A stretch of DNA of 64,000 bases from Paenibacillus etheri (GTDB lineage Bacteria > Bacillota > Bacilli > Paenibacillales > Paenibacillaceae). The DNA lies in contig NZ_LCZJ02000033.1 of the NCBI RefSeq assembly GCF_001012825.1, positions 274,139-338,138 of the forward strand. Reading direction: 5' to 3'. A program made the translations under genes and the position numbers. Shown here one piece after another: positions 1 to 9,770 of this stretch. The number at the start of each line of letters is the position of its first letter. Positions within the stretch are counted from its first letter, which is position 1. Under the pieces are notes generated by a model. The model saw nothing but the letters and a program-made list of their open reading frames with translations, was not told where the DNA came from and searched no databases.

Positions 1-324
1 AATTGCACCTGGATACGTGCGATTCGTGATCGAATCAATAATGGAAATATCTACGGGTGAGGTTGCGAGTGATTTTTTATCCCGTTCAACCACAATAAAT
101 TTACCATTGGACTGGGTACCTTCTTTGGGAACAAAACTACTAATATGATCGCCATTGACGGCCAAAACTTCATGACGATTATAATTTAGGTCTACGATCC
201 CAGTATCAATATCATTTGGCACGTATGCTTCAGCGAATGAAATACTGGAAAAAGTAAAGACGCTTACACAAACTAATAGACTTCCTAACCATTTTACTCT
301 TTTAAAACGTTTTTGAGTTTTCAT
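1..324 (-). CDS. Cholesterol-dependent cytolysin, N-terminal part (cut by window edge)
   Basis: This is the first 108 residues of a thiol-activated pore-forming toxin; the rest lies outside the window. Reading back from the ATG at 324 gives a lysine-rich start, a hydrophobic signal-peptide core (residues about 12-31), then family-typical blocks: [21 protein letters not shown] (63-69), [18 protein letters not shown] and RTYPGA (102-107). These match the N-terminal domain of alveolysin, perfringolysin and anthrolysin as I remember them. The family is secreted, binds membrane cholesterol and oligomerises into large pores. The start at 324 is favoured over the in-frame ATG at 330 because the GGAGGGGG ribosome site at 333-340 is then 8 bases away instead of 2. 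Family assignment is firm; whether the gene is intact cannot be seen. Confidence 0.93.
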   Translation of the reverse strand, partial: MKTQKRFKRVKWLGSLLVCVSVFTFSSISFAEAYVPNDIDTGIVDLNYNRHEVLAVNGDHISSFVPKEGTQSNGKFIVVERDKKSLATSPVDISIIDSITNRTYPGAI

Positions 325-661
325 ATACATATCCCCCTCCTTTTTGTAAAGCAGTAGGACCCTACAATATATATATCGGTTTTTTTGGTAGGAAAGGTGA
401 TGTATTTGTAGCAAAAAATATCACAAGGGTTACATTACATTTCACTCAATCCTCACAATCTTTTACCAGCAACACAAAACCAGCTAATTATGTCAAGTCA
501 AACCCAAAAAGTACAAGATGCTCTAATGCAAAAAGGTCTGCCTACAACCCAAAGCTCCGCGGATTCGAACGCAGTTTGGCTAGCGAGAGACACGATCAAC
601 GCTTATACGGATATTACGAAGTCCATGTTAAGCCAATATAACGTTCGAGAATTTATACTGG
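325..661. other. Intergenic region with cytolysin 5' leader and an unrecognised short open frame
   Basis: The stretch next to 324 holds the cytolysin ribosome site and AT-rich upstream DNA (a run of alternating TA near 367-378) that could contain its promoter. An open frame at 490-681 on the plus strand encodes 63 residues. It has no clear ribosome site, resembles no family I know, and ends just where the AraC fragment begins in another frame. It may be decayed upstream coding sequence. Confidence 0.35.
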
Positions 662-991
662 GTGTATACAGCCTGGTGTAGAATGGGTCAAGTAGAATTG
701 TCGAATATGATAGATTATATCACTCTAGTGCAGTTGGCTACGGAAACTCGCATGAGCAGTCGGCATTTCATACGATTGTTTCGGCAACAGTCAGGAATGA
801 ATTTTCCAGAGTACTTGCAGCATAAAAGGATAGAGCTCGCCTGCCATTTGTTAATCGAAACAGACAATAAAATGGCCAGTATCTCAAAAAAAGTTGGCTA
901 CCAAGATACAGCACATTTCCGAGAGGTGTTCCGCAAACTAATTGGGATTAGCCCAAGCAAATACCGCCATATGTTTCTGATAGTTGTCTAA
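662..991 (+). pseudogene. AraC-type regulator fragment (DNA-binding domain only)
   Basis: The 109-residue frame is essentially only an AraC/XylS helix-turn-helix domain: a first helix-turn-helix around QLATETRMSSRHFIRLF and a second around ISKKVGYQDTAHFREVFRK, closing with the typical GISPSKYR motif. Family members normally carry an N-terminal sensing domain of 150 or more residues, which is absent. The frame opens with a GTG lacking a convincing ribosome site. The 3' end at 991 is followed within 15 bases by a displaced GH2 fragment, so the locus has been rearranged. It is most likely a remnant, although a stand-alone DNA-binding protein cannot be excluded. Confidence 0.7.
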
Positions 992-1002
992 GAGTAACCG
1001 CA

Positions 1003-1070
1003 AAACCCACCTGTCATCCCTCCTTTTACAGCATGCATGATAGGTAGATCGCCTAAATGGAACATCCAGT
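1003..1070 (-). pseudogene. 67-bp fragment of the GH2 gene
   Basis: These bases repeat 9615-9681, which encode about residues 15-36 of the GH2 enzyme at 7345-9723. The flanking bases from about 1079 on also match the region after that gene's start (from about 9747). The copy is therefore a scar of a duplicated GH2/SLH junction from which most of GH2 was deleted. Confidence 0.85.
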
Positions 1071-1102
1071 AAATTGTCCATATGAAAGTTAAAGTTATAA
1101 CA

Positions 1103-1129
1103 ACGCACCGCCAATATATGACGGTGCGT
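1103..1129 (-). terminator. Hairpin downstream of the SLH hydrolase gene
   Basis: ACGCACCG (1103-1110) pairs with CGGTGCGT (1122-1129) just after the stop codon of the minus-strand gene. The T-rich tail on that strand is weak. The same hairpin follows the second SLH gene at 9771-9797. Confidence 0.6.
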
Positions 1130-1145
1130 CGTATCAAAGCGTTAG

Positions 1146-4100
1146 TTATTTAGTGTTTAGCATAGCTAATATCAAAGTGACTGCTTCAGCTCTGGTTGAA
1201 GAGGCATTCGGATTAAATTTGCCATTCCCATTCCCCTTAATCAATCCTGCTTCAGCTGCTGTTGCTACATAAGGTTTTGCCCATGCTGGAATTTGATCTG
1301 CATCATCAAACGCTAGTGTTGCATTTGGATTCACTTCAAGACCAAGTACACGAACAATAAGAACAACTAATTCGCTTCTAGTTATTTCATTATTTGCACG
1401 GAAAGTACCATCTTTATATCCAGAAATGAAACCTGCTTTTGAAAGTGCTTGAATGAATGACTGAGCCCATACTGGTGTTTTGCCTTGATCCGAAAAACTA
1501 AACTCAGAATCAACAGCATCCAACTTCAGCGCTCTAGCTAACATGGTTGCAAATTCACCACGTGTTACAGTACCATTCGGTCTGAAAGTTCCATTTTCGT
1601 AACCACTTACAAAACCAAGTTCAACTGCTTTTGCAATAGAAGCCTTAGCCCAGTGATCTGAAATATCAGACAGATCTACTTTTGGAGTCTCTGGCTCAGT
1701 TGGTTTTACTGGATCTGTTGGCTTAGTTGGCTTTTTATCATCTTCTGGTTTTGGCGTAGGCTTAGGATCTAGTGTTGCTGTTGGACCTGGTGTTGGTGTT
1801 GGTGTTGGTGTTGGTGTTGGTGTTGGTGTTGCTGTTGGACCTGGTGTTGGTGTTGGTGTTGATGTTGGTTCCGGCGTTGGTGTCGTTCCTGCTTTTACAA
1901 TTACACCGATTTTAGTCGTCAAGTCTACGTTGTCTGAATTTACCACACCAATAGGCAACGTTACTATTCCATCTACAGTGAAGGTCTGTGCTGCCCTTTT
2001 CGCTGGATCATAGCTTGAAGCAGCTACATCCCAGGTCACACTAGCAATTACTCTGCCCGTATCGGTGACTAGTTCTACTGTCGCAGGCAATCCAAGGGCT
2101 TCTGCTGTCTTGGCTGTTCCGTTGGCTACTCCAGTTATCGCTTCTGGTGCTGTTATGCTCACTAGAGTCTTGTCCTGTTCTGAATCTGACTCTGCATTTA
2201 CAGTAACACTAATGCTTGTTGTTAGTTCAACGGTACCTGGATTTACCACACCTTCTGGCAATTCGACTGTTCCATCTACATCGAATTTCTGCTCTGTTTT
2301 TACATCTGGATCGTAACTTGAATTCTCTACATCCCATGTTACGTTAGCCGGCACATCTCCAAAGTCTGTTACCAATGTTACGGTTTCAGGCAAACCAAGG
2401 GCTTCTGCCGTCTTGTCTGTTCCGTAGACTACTCCAGTAATTGGCTCTGGTGTTTTTATGCTCACAAGTGTCTTATCCTGAGGCTCTGTTTCTGAATCAC
2501 TATAAATATTGATTTCTGCTGCTGTTGCCCATCCATTATATGCCTCTATTGCTTCAAGCTGAATATACTGTGCTTTGATTGGATCAAACGTCACTTGCTT
2601 CAGTCTAGTATCAAATGGCCAAGTTCCACTTGTCACTTTGGTAAAGTTAGCTCCGTCCATACTGACATAAACGTTATACTTAGTTATAATGCCGCTTGTT
2701 CCTCCTGTGCTTCTTGGGAGATAGGAAAGTCTATTAACCTTGTAAACATCCCCCAAATTCAAAGTAATAGATTGAGGCAGAACATCAGACTTATCCCACT
2801 TGGTATGCCACATGGTTAGCGGATCTCCATCAATCGCAAAACGCGCTTCATCCTTTCCTGTCTCTTCACTTGTTGCCGTTGCTGTCATGCTGGACTGTGG
2901 GATTTTATTTACAATTACATTTATAGATGTTTGCAAGGATACATTGTTGGGATTGTCTACTACTTCAGGAAGAGTCACTGTACCAGGTACCGAGAATGTC
3001 TGTCCTTCTTTCATTGTAGGATCATAGCTTATGTTACTAATGTCCCATGTTACTTCAGCCTTCATATTATTTGTACTTGTCTCTAACTTTACAGATTCCG
3101 GCAATTGGGGAATCAAATCTGTCTTTAAAATTCCAATTTCAAAATCAGTTACTGCTTCAGGGGTTATAATGTTTACAAGTGTGGGATTTTGCACACCACC
3201 CTGCGGCTTCAGCTCATAGGATGCATTAGCCTTCGTAGCAAACTTATAAGTATCCCCTAATATATTCGTGCCCTTAACAGTCTCAATTAGATTTCCGTCC
3301 TCATAAACCTCCAATTCTTGACCTTTCCATGGATTTAGAACAGTGCAATCTTTACCTTTTTCACTGAATATATTTACATAAGTCGTTATTCCATTCTCAT
3401 TCTGTTTTGCATCCACCAAGAATGCACCTTTCGCTCTCAACCGTGTAAACTCCGCTGGCTGATCTTTATGCCAGTTCGCAAATACATTTATGAAGTCTTG
3501 ATTGCTCTGCATCAGAGAATGCGTAATTGTATTATAGATCAGAGAAGCCTGAACGGATGCTCCCACTGTATGATTATTTCGTATTCCAACCCATTCACCG
3601 GCGGGGCGATCAAGAAGTCCTTTAGACAAAAAGTCAGTAATCTTGTCAATGTCATAACCAACATTAGTTGCAATCATTGTTGTGCGATCTTCTTTGTCAT
3701 GGCCTTCATACCATGGTGCAATATATTTAAGATAATTCCGAGTATACTCGAGCAATTCAGAATCAGTTGCCATGCCTACTAGATCAGTAAGGTAAGTCGT
3801 ATGAATGATTGGAGCGTTTCTTGGAACAGCAGGTACTCCCTCTGCTTCCGTGAATACCGTTAGCCCTCCGCCAGGTTGGCCCTCTGGAATAACATACGTT
3901 GGCAATGGCGATAAATTGTTACGAAACTCTTGCCACTTCACTCGCTTATCAGCGTCTATACCTAGTTCCTTGCTCGCCTTAATCGCTTTATCAAATACAA
4001 AGTAAGTACCAGCTAGATCCTGAAACGCATTCTTATGCAGAGTTCCGCTTTCAATAGTAGATCCTCCTATAACGTATTTCCCTGTTACCTCATCTACAAT

Positions 4101-5579
4101 GGCAAAGTCTTCAAAGAACTCAGTTAAATCGACCAACTTGTCGTATAAGAATTGTTCTAAATATTCATCGTCGCACGTATATTCCCAGTATTTAACCATT
4201 GGAACTAATGCCATGGCCGCATGGATTGGAGCACTATCATAAGCAGGGGCAGATGCATATCCCCATGGCGGCATAAATGTTGGGAACAAGACGCCTCTTA
4301 TTCCTTCAGTAAATTTGGGATACCAATTCGAATTACCAATAACCCTATTCAATTCTTTAGGATCGGATGCCATATTCCGCCCCGTTTCCCAGTAATCATC
4401 AATTAATCTGGTATAAGATGCAATTTGATTCACCCTATTCGCTACAATGGCTGCATTTGGTGCCCGTTGAACATCTATATTCATAAAGAATCCACCGCTC
4501 CACGCTGTGTTAGTACTACCTGTCCAAGGAAATAAATTGCCACCAAATACTTCTGCAGGATTATCACTTTGAGCTTCCAAAGCTGCCCCTGTAGCATAGA
4601 GTTGACCGTAATAGATTCTCTCCATTAAAGAGGATTCATTAGCCAGCTTAATGTACGACTTTAACCAGTATTCTTTCCACCAATCCAGATGCTTCTGCTT
4701 CACCGTATACAGCGCAGCTTCTGAATCAATGCCTAAAACATGTGCCTTAGCGTCCTCCAACGATGTCGTGGAGCTCTTACCGCCTTCTGTTGCTGCGATA
4801 ACAGTTACAGTTTCGCCTGCAGCTAGTTCAAATTTTGCCATACAGGTTTTGTCATCAACCTGACTAAATACAAGATCTTTATCCATAACTTTCAATACGG
4901 TAGAAAGTTCTACAGCATAATCGAACCCTTCTTCGGTACGTAAATGCTTGCTAAAGGAGATCAGCTTGTTAACTGGATCAATTGATGTAGTATGGGAGCT
5001 TACAGTCCCAGATTTATGGGTAGGAACAACCGTACTTACACCAATTTCCATATTTGCATCTGTTGTATTGGTAATTTCAGTTACAATCAAATTTTCTGTA
5101 GCTGATAGCCAGGTGCTGGTTTCAAAGCCTTTCTCTGAAACCGCCTTAACAATTCCATCTTTCATACTTTGATCGTATCTAAATGGCTTATTACCCGTAC
5201 CTTCATCCAGTCTCTCATACGTAATTTTCCCATGGGTCGTAGTAGAAAAGGCACTAAGACTATAGCTCTTTTCCCAAGAATCTGCATGCGAGATATAAAT
5301 TTGTTGCTTGTTCTTATCTCCTCCCATGAAAGCATTAACGGTCCCATTTCCCATTAGAGGTCCATCTGGAGATACAGTTGTTTCATTGCTAATTGTTGGC
5401 AATTGAGTGTAAATGATAGGATACTTATCTATTATGGAACTTACTTCCGCCCACTCTGCCTCGGCTTTTGCTTGTTCATCTATCTGAGGAGCAGCATGTA
5501 TATCTTTTGGAAACGCAAAGCTAGTGGCTATCAAACAAAACACAAGCAAGCTAGAAGCAGCTTTTCTAACTTTATTCAT
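1146..5579 (-). CDS. Secreted SLH-anchored six-hairpin glycoside hydrolase (GH95/DUF5703-like)
   Basis: A 1477-residue surface enzyme. Residues 1-29 form a signal peptide. About 35-795 resemble (alpha/alpha)6 hydrolases of the GH95/DUF5703 kind: an N-terminal block with GNGTVNAFMGG and YISHADSW, then a helical domain with WKEYWLKSYIKL and WSGGFFMNIDVQ. This part is the least certain, and I could not assign catalytic residues. It is followed by a Big_4-type Ig-like domain (about 800-885), an F5/8-C-like carbohydrate-binding domain (890-1030), two more Big_4 domains (1036-1125, 1136-1230), a Thr-Pro linker, and three SLH repeats (1297-1477) that anchor to secondary cell-wall polymer. The start is at 5579, where AAGGGGG sits 8 bases upstream; an in-frame ATG 19 codons earlier lacks one. 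A cre-like site and a 49-bp shared element lie upstream. The exact substrate is unknown. Confidence 0.8.
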   Translation of the reverse strand: MNKVRKAASSLLVFCLIATSFAFPKDIHAAPQIDEQAKAEAEWAEVSSIIDKYPIIYTQLPTISNETTVSPDGPLMGNGTVNAFMGGDKNKQQIYISHADSWEKSYSLSAFSTTTHGKITYERLDEGTGNKPFRYDQSMKDGIVKAVSEKGFETSTWLSATENLIVTEITNTTDANMEIGVSTVVPTHKSGTVSSHTTSIDPVNKLISFSKHLRTEEGFDYAVELSTVLKVMDKDLVFSQVDDKTCMAKFELAAGETVTVIAATEGGKSSTTSLEDAKAHVLGIDSEAALYTVKQKHLDWWKEYWLKSYIKLANESSLMERIYYGQLYATGAALEAQSDNPAEVFGGNLFPWTGSTNTAWSGGFFMNIDVQRAPNAAIVANRVNQIASYTRLIDDYWETGRNMASDPKELNRVIGNSNWYPKFTEGIRGVLFPTFMPPWGYASAPAYDSAPIHAAMALVPMVKYWEYTCDDEYLEQFLYDKLVDLTEFFEDFAIVDEVTGKYVIGGSTIESGTLHKNAFQDLAGTYFVFDKAIKASKELGIDADKRVKWQEFRNNLSPLPTYVIPEGQPGGGLTVFTEAEGVPAVPRNAPIIHTTYLTDLVGMATDSELLEYTRNYLKYIAPWYEGHDKEDRTTMIATNVGYDIDKITDFLSKGLLDRPAGEWVGIRNNHTVGASVQASLIYNTITHSLMQSNQDFINVFANWHKDQPAEFTRLRAKGAFLVDAKQNENGITTYVNIFSEKGKDCTVLNPWKGQELEVYEDGNLIETVKGTNILGDTYKFATKANASYELKPQGGVQNPTLVNIITPEAVTDFEIGILKTDLIPQLPESVKLETSTNNMKAEVTWDISNISYDPTMKEGQTFSVPGTVTLPEVVDNPNNVSLQTSINVIVNKIPQSSMTATATSEETGKDEARFAIDGDPLTMWHTKWDKSDVLPQSITLNLGDVYKVNRLSYLPRSTGGTSGIITKYNVYVSMDGANFTKVTSGTWPFDTRLKQVTFDPIKAQYIQLEAIEAYNGWATAAEINIYSDSETEPQDKTLVSIKTPEPITGVVYGTDKTAEALGLPETVTLVTDFGDVPANVTWDVENSSYDPDVKTEQKFDVDGTVELPEGVVNPGTVELTTSISVTVNAESDSEQDKTLVSITAPEAITGVANGTAKTAEALGLPATVELVTDTGRVIASVTWDVAASSYDPAKRAAQTFTVDGIVTLPIGVVNSDNVDLTTKIGVIVKAGTTPTPEPTSTPTPTPGPTATPTPTPTPTPTPTPGPTATLDPKPTPKPEDDKKPTKPTDPVKPTEPETPKVDLSDISDHWAKASIAKAVELGFVSGYENGTFRPNGTVTRGEFATMLARALKLDAVDSEFSFSDQGKTPVWAQSFIQALSKAGFISGYKDGTFRANNEITRSELVVLIVRVLGLEVNPNATLAFDDADQIPAWAKPYVATAAEAGLIKGNGNGKFNPNASSTRAEAVTLILAMLNTK

Positions 5580-5759
5580 ATTGTTTTCCCCCTTCATGTT
5601 GTCATCATTCAAAGCGACTAACTGAACTAAAGGCATGTTTCATAGATTCATAATAATGAACTGCAAATTAAAAACGTCTCCTAACTGTTTTTTAGCAATC
5701 ACATATACACCACCTCCTCTCATCGTTTAAATCAGTTACCGGATCCCTTCCTTTTCTTT

Positions 5760-5773
5760 TGGAACCGCTTTCA
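5760..5773 (-). promoter_or_regulatory. Probable cre (CcpA) site
   Basis: On the minus strand this reads TGAAAGCGGTTCCA, which fits the catabolite-repression consensus TGWAARCGYTWNCW at 13 of 14 positions. It lies about 180 bases upstream of the SLH hydrolase start, so glucose repression of that gene is plausible. Confidence 0.55.
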
Positions 5774-5844
5774 TTTTATTGCAAAAAAATTCATACTTCT
5801 GTTTATATTTAATTAATTCATTCTTTAAATAGTATCCGAATTGT

Positions 5845-5893
5845 TTATTCGCTAGAATAGAGAAAAGAAACTTACTTGGTGGACTTTTTGAAC
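5845..5893 (-). promoter_or_regulatory. 49-bp element shared with the importer promoter region
   Basis: It aligns without gaps to 18660-18708, with 44 of 49 bases identical by eye. Both copies sit upstream of minus-strand genes (SLH hydrolase and solute-binding protein). It contains an imperfect dyad around CTAGAATA and the block TGGTGGACTTTT. It is best read as a binding site for the AraC-type response regulator encoded at 20658-22229. Confidence 0.6.
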
Positions 5894-5955
5894 CAAAAGG
5901 CTAGAAGAAATCGTCCAGTTGTATCGGCCGATTAAGTTAGATTAGTTCGTTAATA

Positions 5956-5987
5956 AAGGCAGATAAGGTATATTCCTTATCTGCCTT
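5956..5987 (-). terminator. Terminator of the Gfo/Idh/MocA gene
   Basis: A perfect 13-bp stem, AAGGCAGATAAGG with CCTTATCTGCCTT and a 6-base loop, followed on the minus strand by a short T-rich stretch. It lies 38 bases past the stop codon of the gene at 6026. Confidence 0.8.
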
Positions 5988-6025
5988 GTGCATTAGGATT
6001 ACGATTTGACTTCGACTTCTACCAA

Positions 6026-7240
6026 TTAAAACGTAACGGAATAAAATTGATCGCTTTCGGAAAACGCCTTGGCTTGCAGACATACAAGGGCGCTGCGAAT
6101 CCCGTCCTTTAGTGGGGCGATCGATTCGGTGGTTCTGCCCTGCATCAGGTGTACAAAATTCCGCATGAGTACAATATCACCGCCGCCATGACGCGAGCCT
6201 TGGTCATCAAGCCGCACGGTGGTTACTTTATCACTCATGTGGTCAAATACTTTGATTTCATTGGTGGCGAAATCGAATTCCACGGTGCCCTTATAGCCAT
6301 ATAACCTTGCCCCTCGGCGCGCAGCCCCTTTGCGGGCAAAGAAGTTCTGCGAATACATGACGTGCATGCCGCTTTCGTATTTCACAATCATACTGCCGGA
6401 GTCTTCGTTACCGGTGTCTACCGCAAAGCTGCAATAGTCGTTACGCGGAGTGTCATTCCGCACATAAGTGATATTATAAGTGCTGTCCATACAGGTTTCC
6501 CATTTGTCGCATTCGCTGCAACGAAGGCCGGCAGGCATGTCGCCTTTATAAATTTGTTTGGATTTCATGGCACAAACGTTCACGGGTTCTTCACCGAGCA
6601 GATAGTTGATGACGTCGATATCATGCGTCGCCTTTTGCAGGAAAAGCCCCTTAGAAGCGGATTCATCTCGATACCAGTCGTGGAAATAAACAAATCCATA
6701 GGGAACATCGTTGAAGGCCTGTACATGCTCCACCTTACCAATCGTGCCGGCATCCAGAATACGCTTGACCTCCTGCACCAGCGGTGTAACGCGTAACGGG
6801 AAGGAAACAACTGTGGGAGCCGTTGCGTTCGCTTCGCATTCGGCTAACGTTCTCAGATCCTCCATCGTAGTCGCAACCGGTTTTTCCAAAAACAACGGCA
6901 GATTGCTATCCAGCACCTTTTTGGCGAAATAAGTATGCAAGTTGCAGTTCGTACCTACGATCACGCCGTCCAGTTTTTCGTTTTCCAGCATTTCGTCCGC
7001 ATCCGTATAAAAGGTAATGGTATCCGGATTCATCTCGCAGCTGCGCAAAAGTCCGTCGATTTTATCGATTCCCATTTGGTGCATCGATTCTTTGGAGCCG
7101 TCTTTCTTCATTAAAGCCCGCACGCGTTCATGGTCGGGATCGGCTACTGCCTTGATACAGACTTCATAAGGCAGCGCGAACAAATCATCCATCAGCATGT
7201 CGATCCGAACACCATATCCAATAATACCAATATTCAACAT
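6026..7240 (-). CDS. Gfo/Idh/MocA-family sugar oxidoreductase, copy 1
   Basis: A 404-residue cytoplasmic NAD(P)-dependent dehydrogenase-like protein. The N-terminus has the Rossmann motif NIGIIGYGVR, residues 119-121 the family EKP motif (catalytic K120), and 205-209 the THDID block used in substrate binding. Such enzymes oxidise sugars or inositols, or cleave glycosides by an oxidation-elimination route (as in GH109 and related groups); which applies here is unknown. An unusual cysteine trio (C241, C244, C250) falls in an inserted loop. The start at 7240 has AGGAGG 7-8 bases upstream. It is nearly identical to 40026-41240 in inverted orientation, with about 11 amino-acid differences. It ends the minus-strand cluster and is followed by a strong terminator. 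Confidence 0.88.
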   Translation of the reverse strand: MLNIGIIGYGVRIDMLMDDLFALPYEVCIKAVADPDHERVRALMKKDGSKESMHQMGIDKIDGLLRSCEMNPDTITFYTDADEMLENEKLDGVIVGTNCNLHTYFAKKVLDSNLPLFLEKPVATTMEDLRTLAECEANATAPTVVSFPLRVTPLVQEVKRILDAGTIGKVEHVQAFNDVPYGFVYFHDWYRDESASKGLFLQKATHDIDVINYLLGEEPVNVCAMKSKQIYKGDMPAGLRCSECDKWETCMDSTYNITYVRNDTPRNDYCSFAVDTGNEDSGSMIVKYESGMHVMYSQNFFARKGAARRGARLYGYKGTVEFDFATNEIKVFDHMSDKVTTVRLDDQGSRHGGGDIVLMRNFVHLMQGRTTESIAPLKDGIRSALVCLQAKAFSESDQFYSVTF

Positions 7241-7304
7241 ATGTAAGCCTCCTGTTGTTTGTTTGTTCGATTGATACACGCTCTATCTCTAATCGTATCG
7301 TGAC

Positions 7305-7327
7305 TCCCTGGCACTAAGTGCCAGGGA
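7305..7327 (-). other. Intergenic hairpin between GH2 and Gfo genes
   Basis: TCCCTGGCAC and GTGCCAGGGA form a perfect 10-bp stem with a 3-base loop in the 104-bp gap between the two minus-strand genes. There is no T run, so it may stabilise or process the mRNA and need not terminate it. Confidence 0.55.
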
Positions 7328-7344
7328 CAAATCAGATATCAATT

Positions 7345-9723
7345 TTATTCCACTCGTATTACTGCCACGGCAGCTTGAAGAGAAACCGAAGTTGCTCTTA
7401 TCACAATATCTCCCGGTTCCTTGTTAGCCTGAACTATCACTAAACAATGTCCGTTGAATGCTCGTCTACGATTTTCTTTATCAGGTTCGTGACTGCTTGG
7501 ATCACCATTTCCAACACCGAGAATTTTGCCGGGACCCTCGATTGTAAACATAATCTCGTTATCTGCCGTAGGAACAACTTTACCTAAATAATCCAATAGG
7601 GATACTTTAATCATTGCAATATCCGTGCCATTTGCTTTCACTTCGTTTTTATCCAGCTCCAAACGAATACGATCAGGAGTTCCTGTTGTAGTCACACCTT
7701 TTCTCGTGATTTCCTTTCCGGCTATTTTTCCTATCGCTGTCAATTCACCGGGAGCGTAGCAGACCTTCCACTCCATTCGTGAATTTCGATCCACGCTCTT
7801 TTCACCCAGACTATGACCGTTAACAAACAACTCTACAGTCTCGCAATTGCTATACGCCCACACATCAATCTCTTGCCCAATTTTGTCCGGCCAGTTCCAG
7901 TGAGGCAGAATGTGTACCACCGGCTCTTCCGTCCAGGCGGCTTTATAGAAATAATAAGCATCCTTTGGGAATCCGCAGTAATCCATGATCCCGAAGTGAG
8001 ACCCGATGCACGGCCATTCATAAGGTGTTGGTTCTCCTCTGTAATCGAATCCAGTCCAAACGAATATGCCCGTCAAATGAGGGTGATTCACCACATCCTG
8101 CCATGATTTCTCATGCGAACATGACCACTCCGGTATCTGATCTCCATAGGAAGAACAGTATCCTTTAACATCATCATTCTCATAGATTCCACGTGTCGTC
8201 GTACAGCTCGTACTCTCGCTCCCGATCATGATCCGATCTGGAAATTGTTCATGATCGATAAGATATTGATCTTCTCTTTGGCCATAGTTATATCCGGTTA
8301 TATCTACAGAATTACTGTATCCTCCATCATTCCACCCGTGATTCATACATGCAATAGTAAGGCGAGTAGGATCAATGGCACGTGTAATTCGTGACATCGT
8401 TTCAAGCATTCTCGCTCCCAAAATCGTGCCTTCTAATATTTCCTCGTTCTCCATGCTCCACAAAATGATGGAAGGGTGGTTTCGATCTCGATAGAGGATC
8501 TCTTTCAGATCTGCGATCCCGTCCGGAGATATATCCAGTTTCCTGTTCTCATCCATCACGAGCATACCCATTCTGTCGCATAGATCCAGGAGCTCAGGCG
8601 AAGGAGCGTGGTGAGCGCATCTGTATGCATTGCACCCCATACTTTTGAGAAGTTTGATTTTATATTCGGTTACTTGGTCAGGCAGAGCAACTCCTACGCC
8701 AGCGAAATCCTGATGGTTGCAAGTTCCTTTGATCAAATACTGTTCACCATTTAAGTAAAATCCCCTATCCGCGGTAAACTCTATCGTTCGCACGCCGAGT
8801 GGAGTCCTATAAACATCCATTACTTCTTTCTCATTAGCGTCATAAACTTCCGTAATCACTTCGTAAAGGTACGGCTTCTCGGGCGACCAGAGCATGGGCT
8901 CCATCAATGTCATTACAGTTTCAACATCTGTTTGACTGTCTCTTTGAATGGTTATGTTCTCTGAGCTGGAAGCGACTATTTGACCTGTTCCGTCCTCGAT
9001 TAAAGTCTTGATTATACAATTCACGTCATGAGGATGTTCGTTATGTACGTTTGTTGATACGTTAACCGTGGCCTCATCTTTGCCTACTACTGGCGTGGTC
9101 ACATAAGTTCCATGTCTTCCTACGTGAAGTCTGTCCGTCTTATCTAGCCATACATGGCGGTAAATCCCACATCCTTCATACCACCAGCCCTCATAATCAC
9201 GAGCATCAACTTTTACGAAAATGACATTCTTCCCTTCATCGCCGTAACGTGCAATATCCGTAATGTCATAACAGAAGCCTGTATACCCACTTTGATGAGT
9301 TCCCATTAAATGCCCGTTAACCCATACGGTACAGTTTCGCATAACCCCATCAAACTCAATCGATAGTTTCTTCCCCAAATCTTCCATAGGAATCTCGAAA
9401 ACTTTACGATAACATCCAATTCCAACAGGGAGATAACCGTGGCTCTTATGATGTTTGACTTTCCCCCCGTCATTTACGTAATTCCCTTCCACGCACCAGT
9501 CATGTGGAAGATCGATACTCTTCCACTCCCGATCGTTCATGACAGACGGTTCTCTTTCATCAAAATAAGCGATCTTCAGCCATTCCCCTTCAGCAATCTG
9601 CTCGCAGTCAGTTAACCCACCTGTCATCCCTCCTTTTACAGCATGCATGATAGGTAGATCGCCTAAATGGAACATCCAGTTCTGGTCAAAACTTTCTCGC
9701 GTTCGTTTATTTCCCAATATCAT
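7345..9723 (-). CDS. Glycoside hydrolase family 2 enzyme (beta-galactosidase/glucuronidase type)
   Basis: A 792-residue retaining exo-glycosidase without a signal peptide, so probably cytoplasmic. The domain order is the GH2 one: jelly-roll sugar-binding domain (about 40-190), Ig-like domain (200-310), TIM barrel (about 315-600) and C-terminal Ig-like domains. Catalytic residues are visible: acid/base E427 in WSMENEE and nucleophile E503 in GSEST. KGTCNHQDF and NAYRCAHH are typical barrel motifs. The start at 9723 is preceded by AAGGAGG at good spacing. It sits between the SLH beta-helix gene and the Gfo gene on the same strand and likely processes imported glycan pieces. The leaving sugar (Gal, GlcA or another) cannot be fixed from sequence alone. 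A short scar copy of its 5' part lies at 1003-1070. Confidence 0.9.
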   Translation of the reverse strand: MILGNKRTRESFDQNWMFHLGDLPIMHAVKGGMTGGLTDCEQIAEGEWLKIAYFDEREPSVMNDREWKSIDLPHDWCVEGNYVNDGGKVKHHKSHGYLPVGIGCYRKVFEIPMEDLGKKLSIEFDGVMRNCTVWVNGHLMGTHQSGYTGFCYDITDIARYGDEGKNVIFVKVDARDYEGWWYEGCGIYRHVWLDKTDRLHVGRHGTYVTTPVVGKDEATVNVSTNVHNEHPHDVNCIIKTLIEDGTGQIVASSSENITIQRDSQTDVETVMTLMEPMLWSPEKPYLYEVITEVYDANEKEVMDVYRTPLGVRTIEFTADRGFYLNGEQYLIKGTCNHQDFAGVGVALPDQVTEYKIKLLKSMGCNAYRCAHHAPSPELLDLCDRMGMLVMDENRKLDISPDGIADLKEILYRDRNHPSIILWSMENEEILEGTILGARMLETMSRITRAIDPTRLTIACMNHGWNDGGYSNSVDITGYNYGQREDQYLIDHEQFPDRIMIGSESTSCTTTRGIYENDDVKGYCSSYGDQIPEWSCSHEKSWQDVVNHPHLTGIFVWTGFDYRGEPTPYEWPCIGSHFGIMDYCGFPKDAYYFYKAAWTEEPVVHILPHWNWPDKIGQEIDVWAYSNCETVELFVNGHSLGEKSVDRNSRMEWKVCYAPGELTAIGKIAGKEITRKGVTTTGTPDRIRLELDKNEVKANGTDIAMIKVSLLDYLGKVVPTADNEIMFTIEGPGKILGVGNGDPSSHEPDKENRRRAFNGHCLVIVQANKEPGDIVIRATSVSLQAAVAVIRVE

Positions 9724-9770
9724 TATCTTTTCCTCCTTAAATTTTCCATATGAAAGCTAAAGTTATAACA

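Noticed and set aside
1780-1880. Dense GGTGTT repeats that could look like a satellite or CRISPR-like array (also 10440-10520).
   Set aside because: They are in-frame codons of the Thr-Pro linker before the SLH repeats; there are no unique spacers.
2065-5621. Many open frames opposite the SLH hydrolase and beta-helix genes.
   Set aside because: They lack ribosome sites and domains and mirror the codon pattern of the large genes on the other strand.
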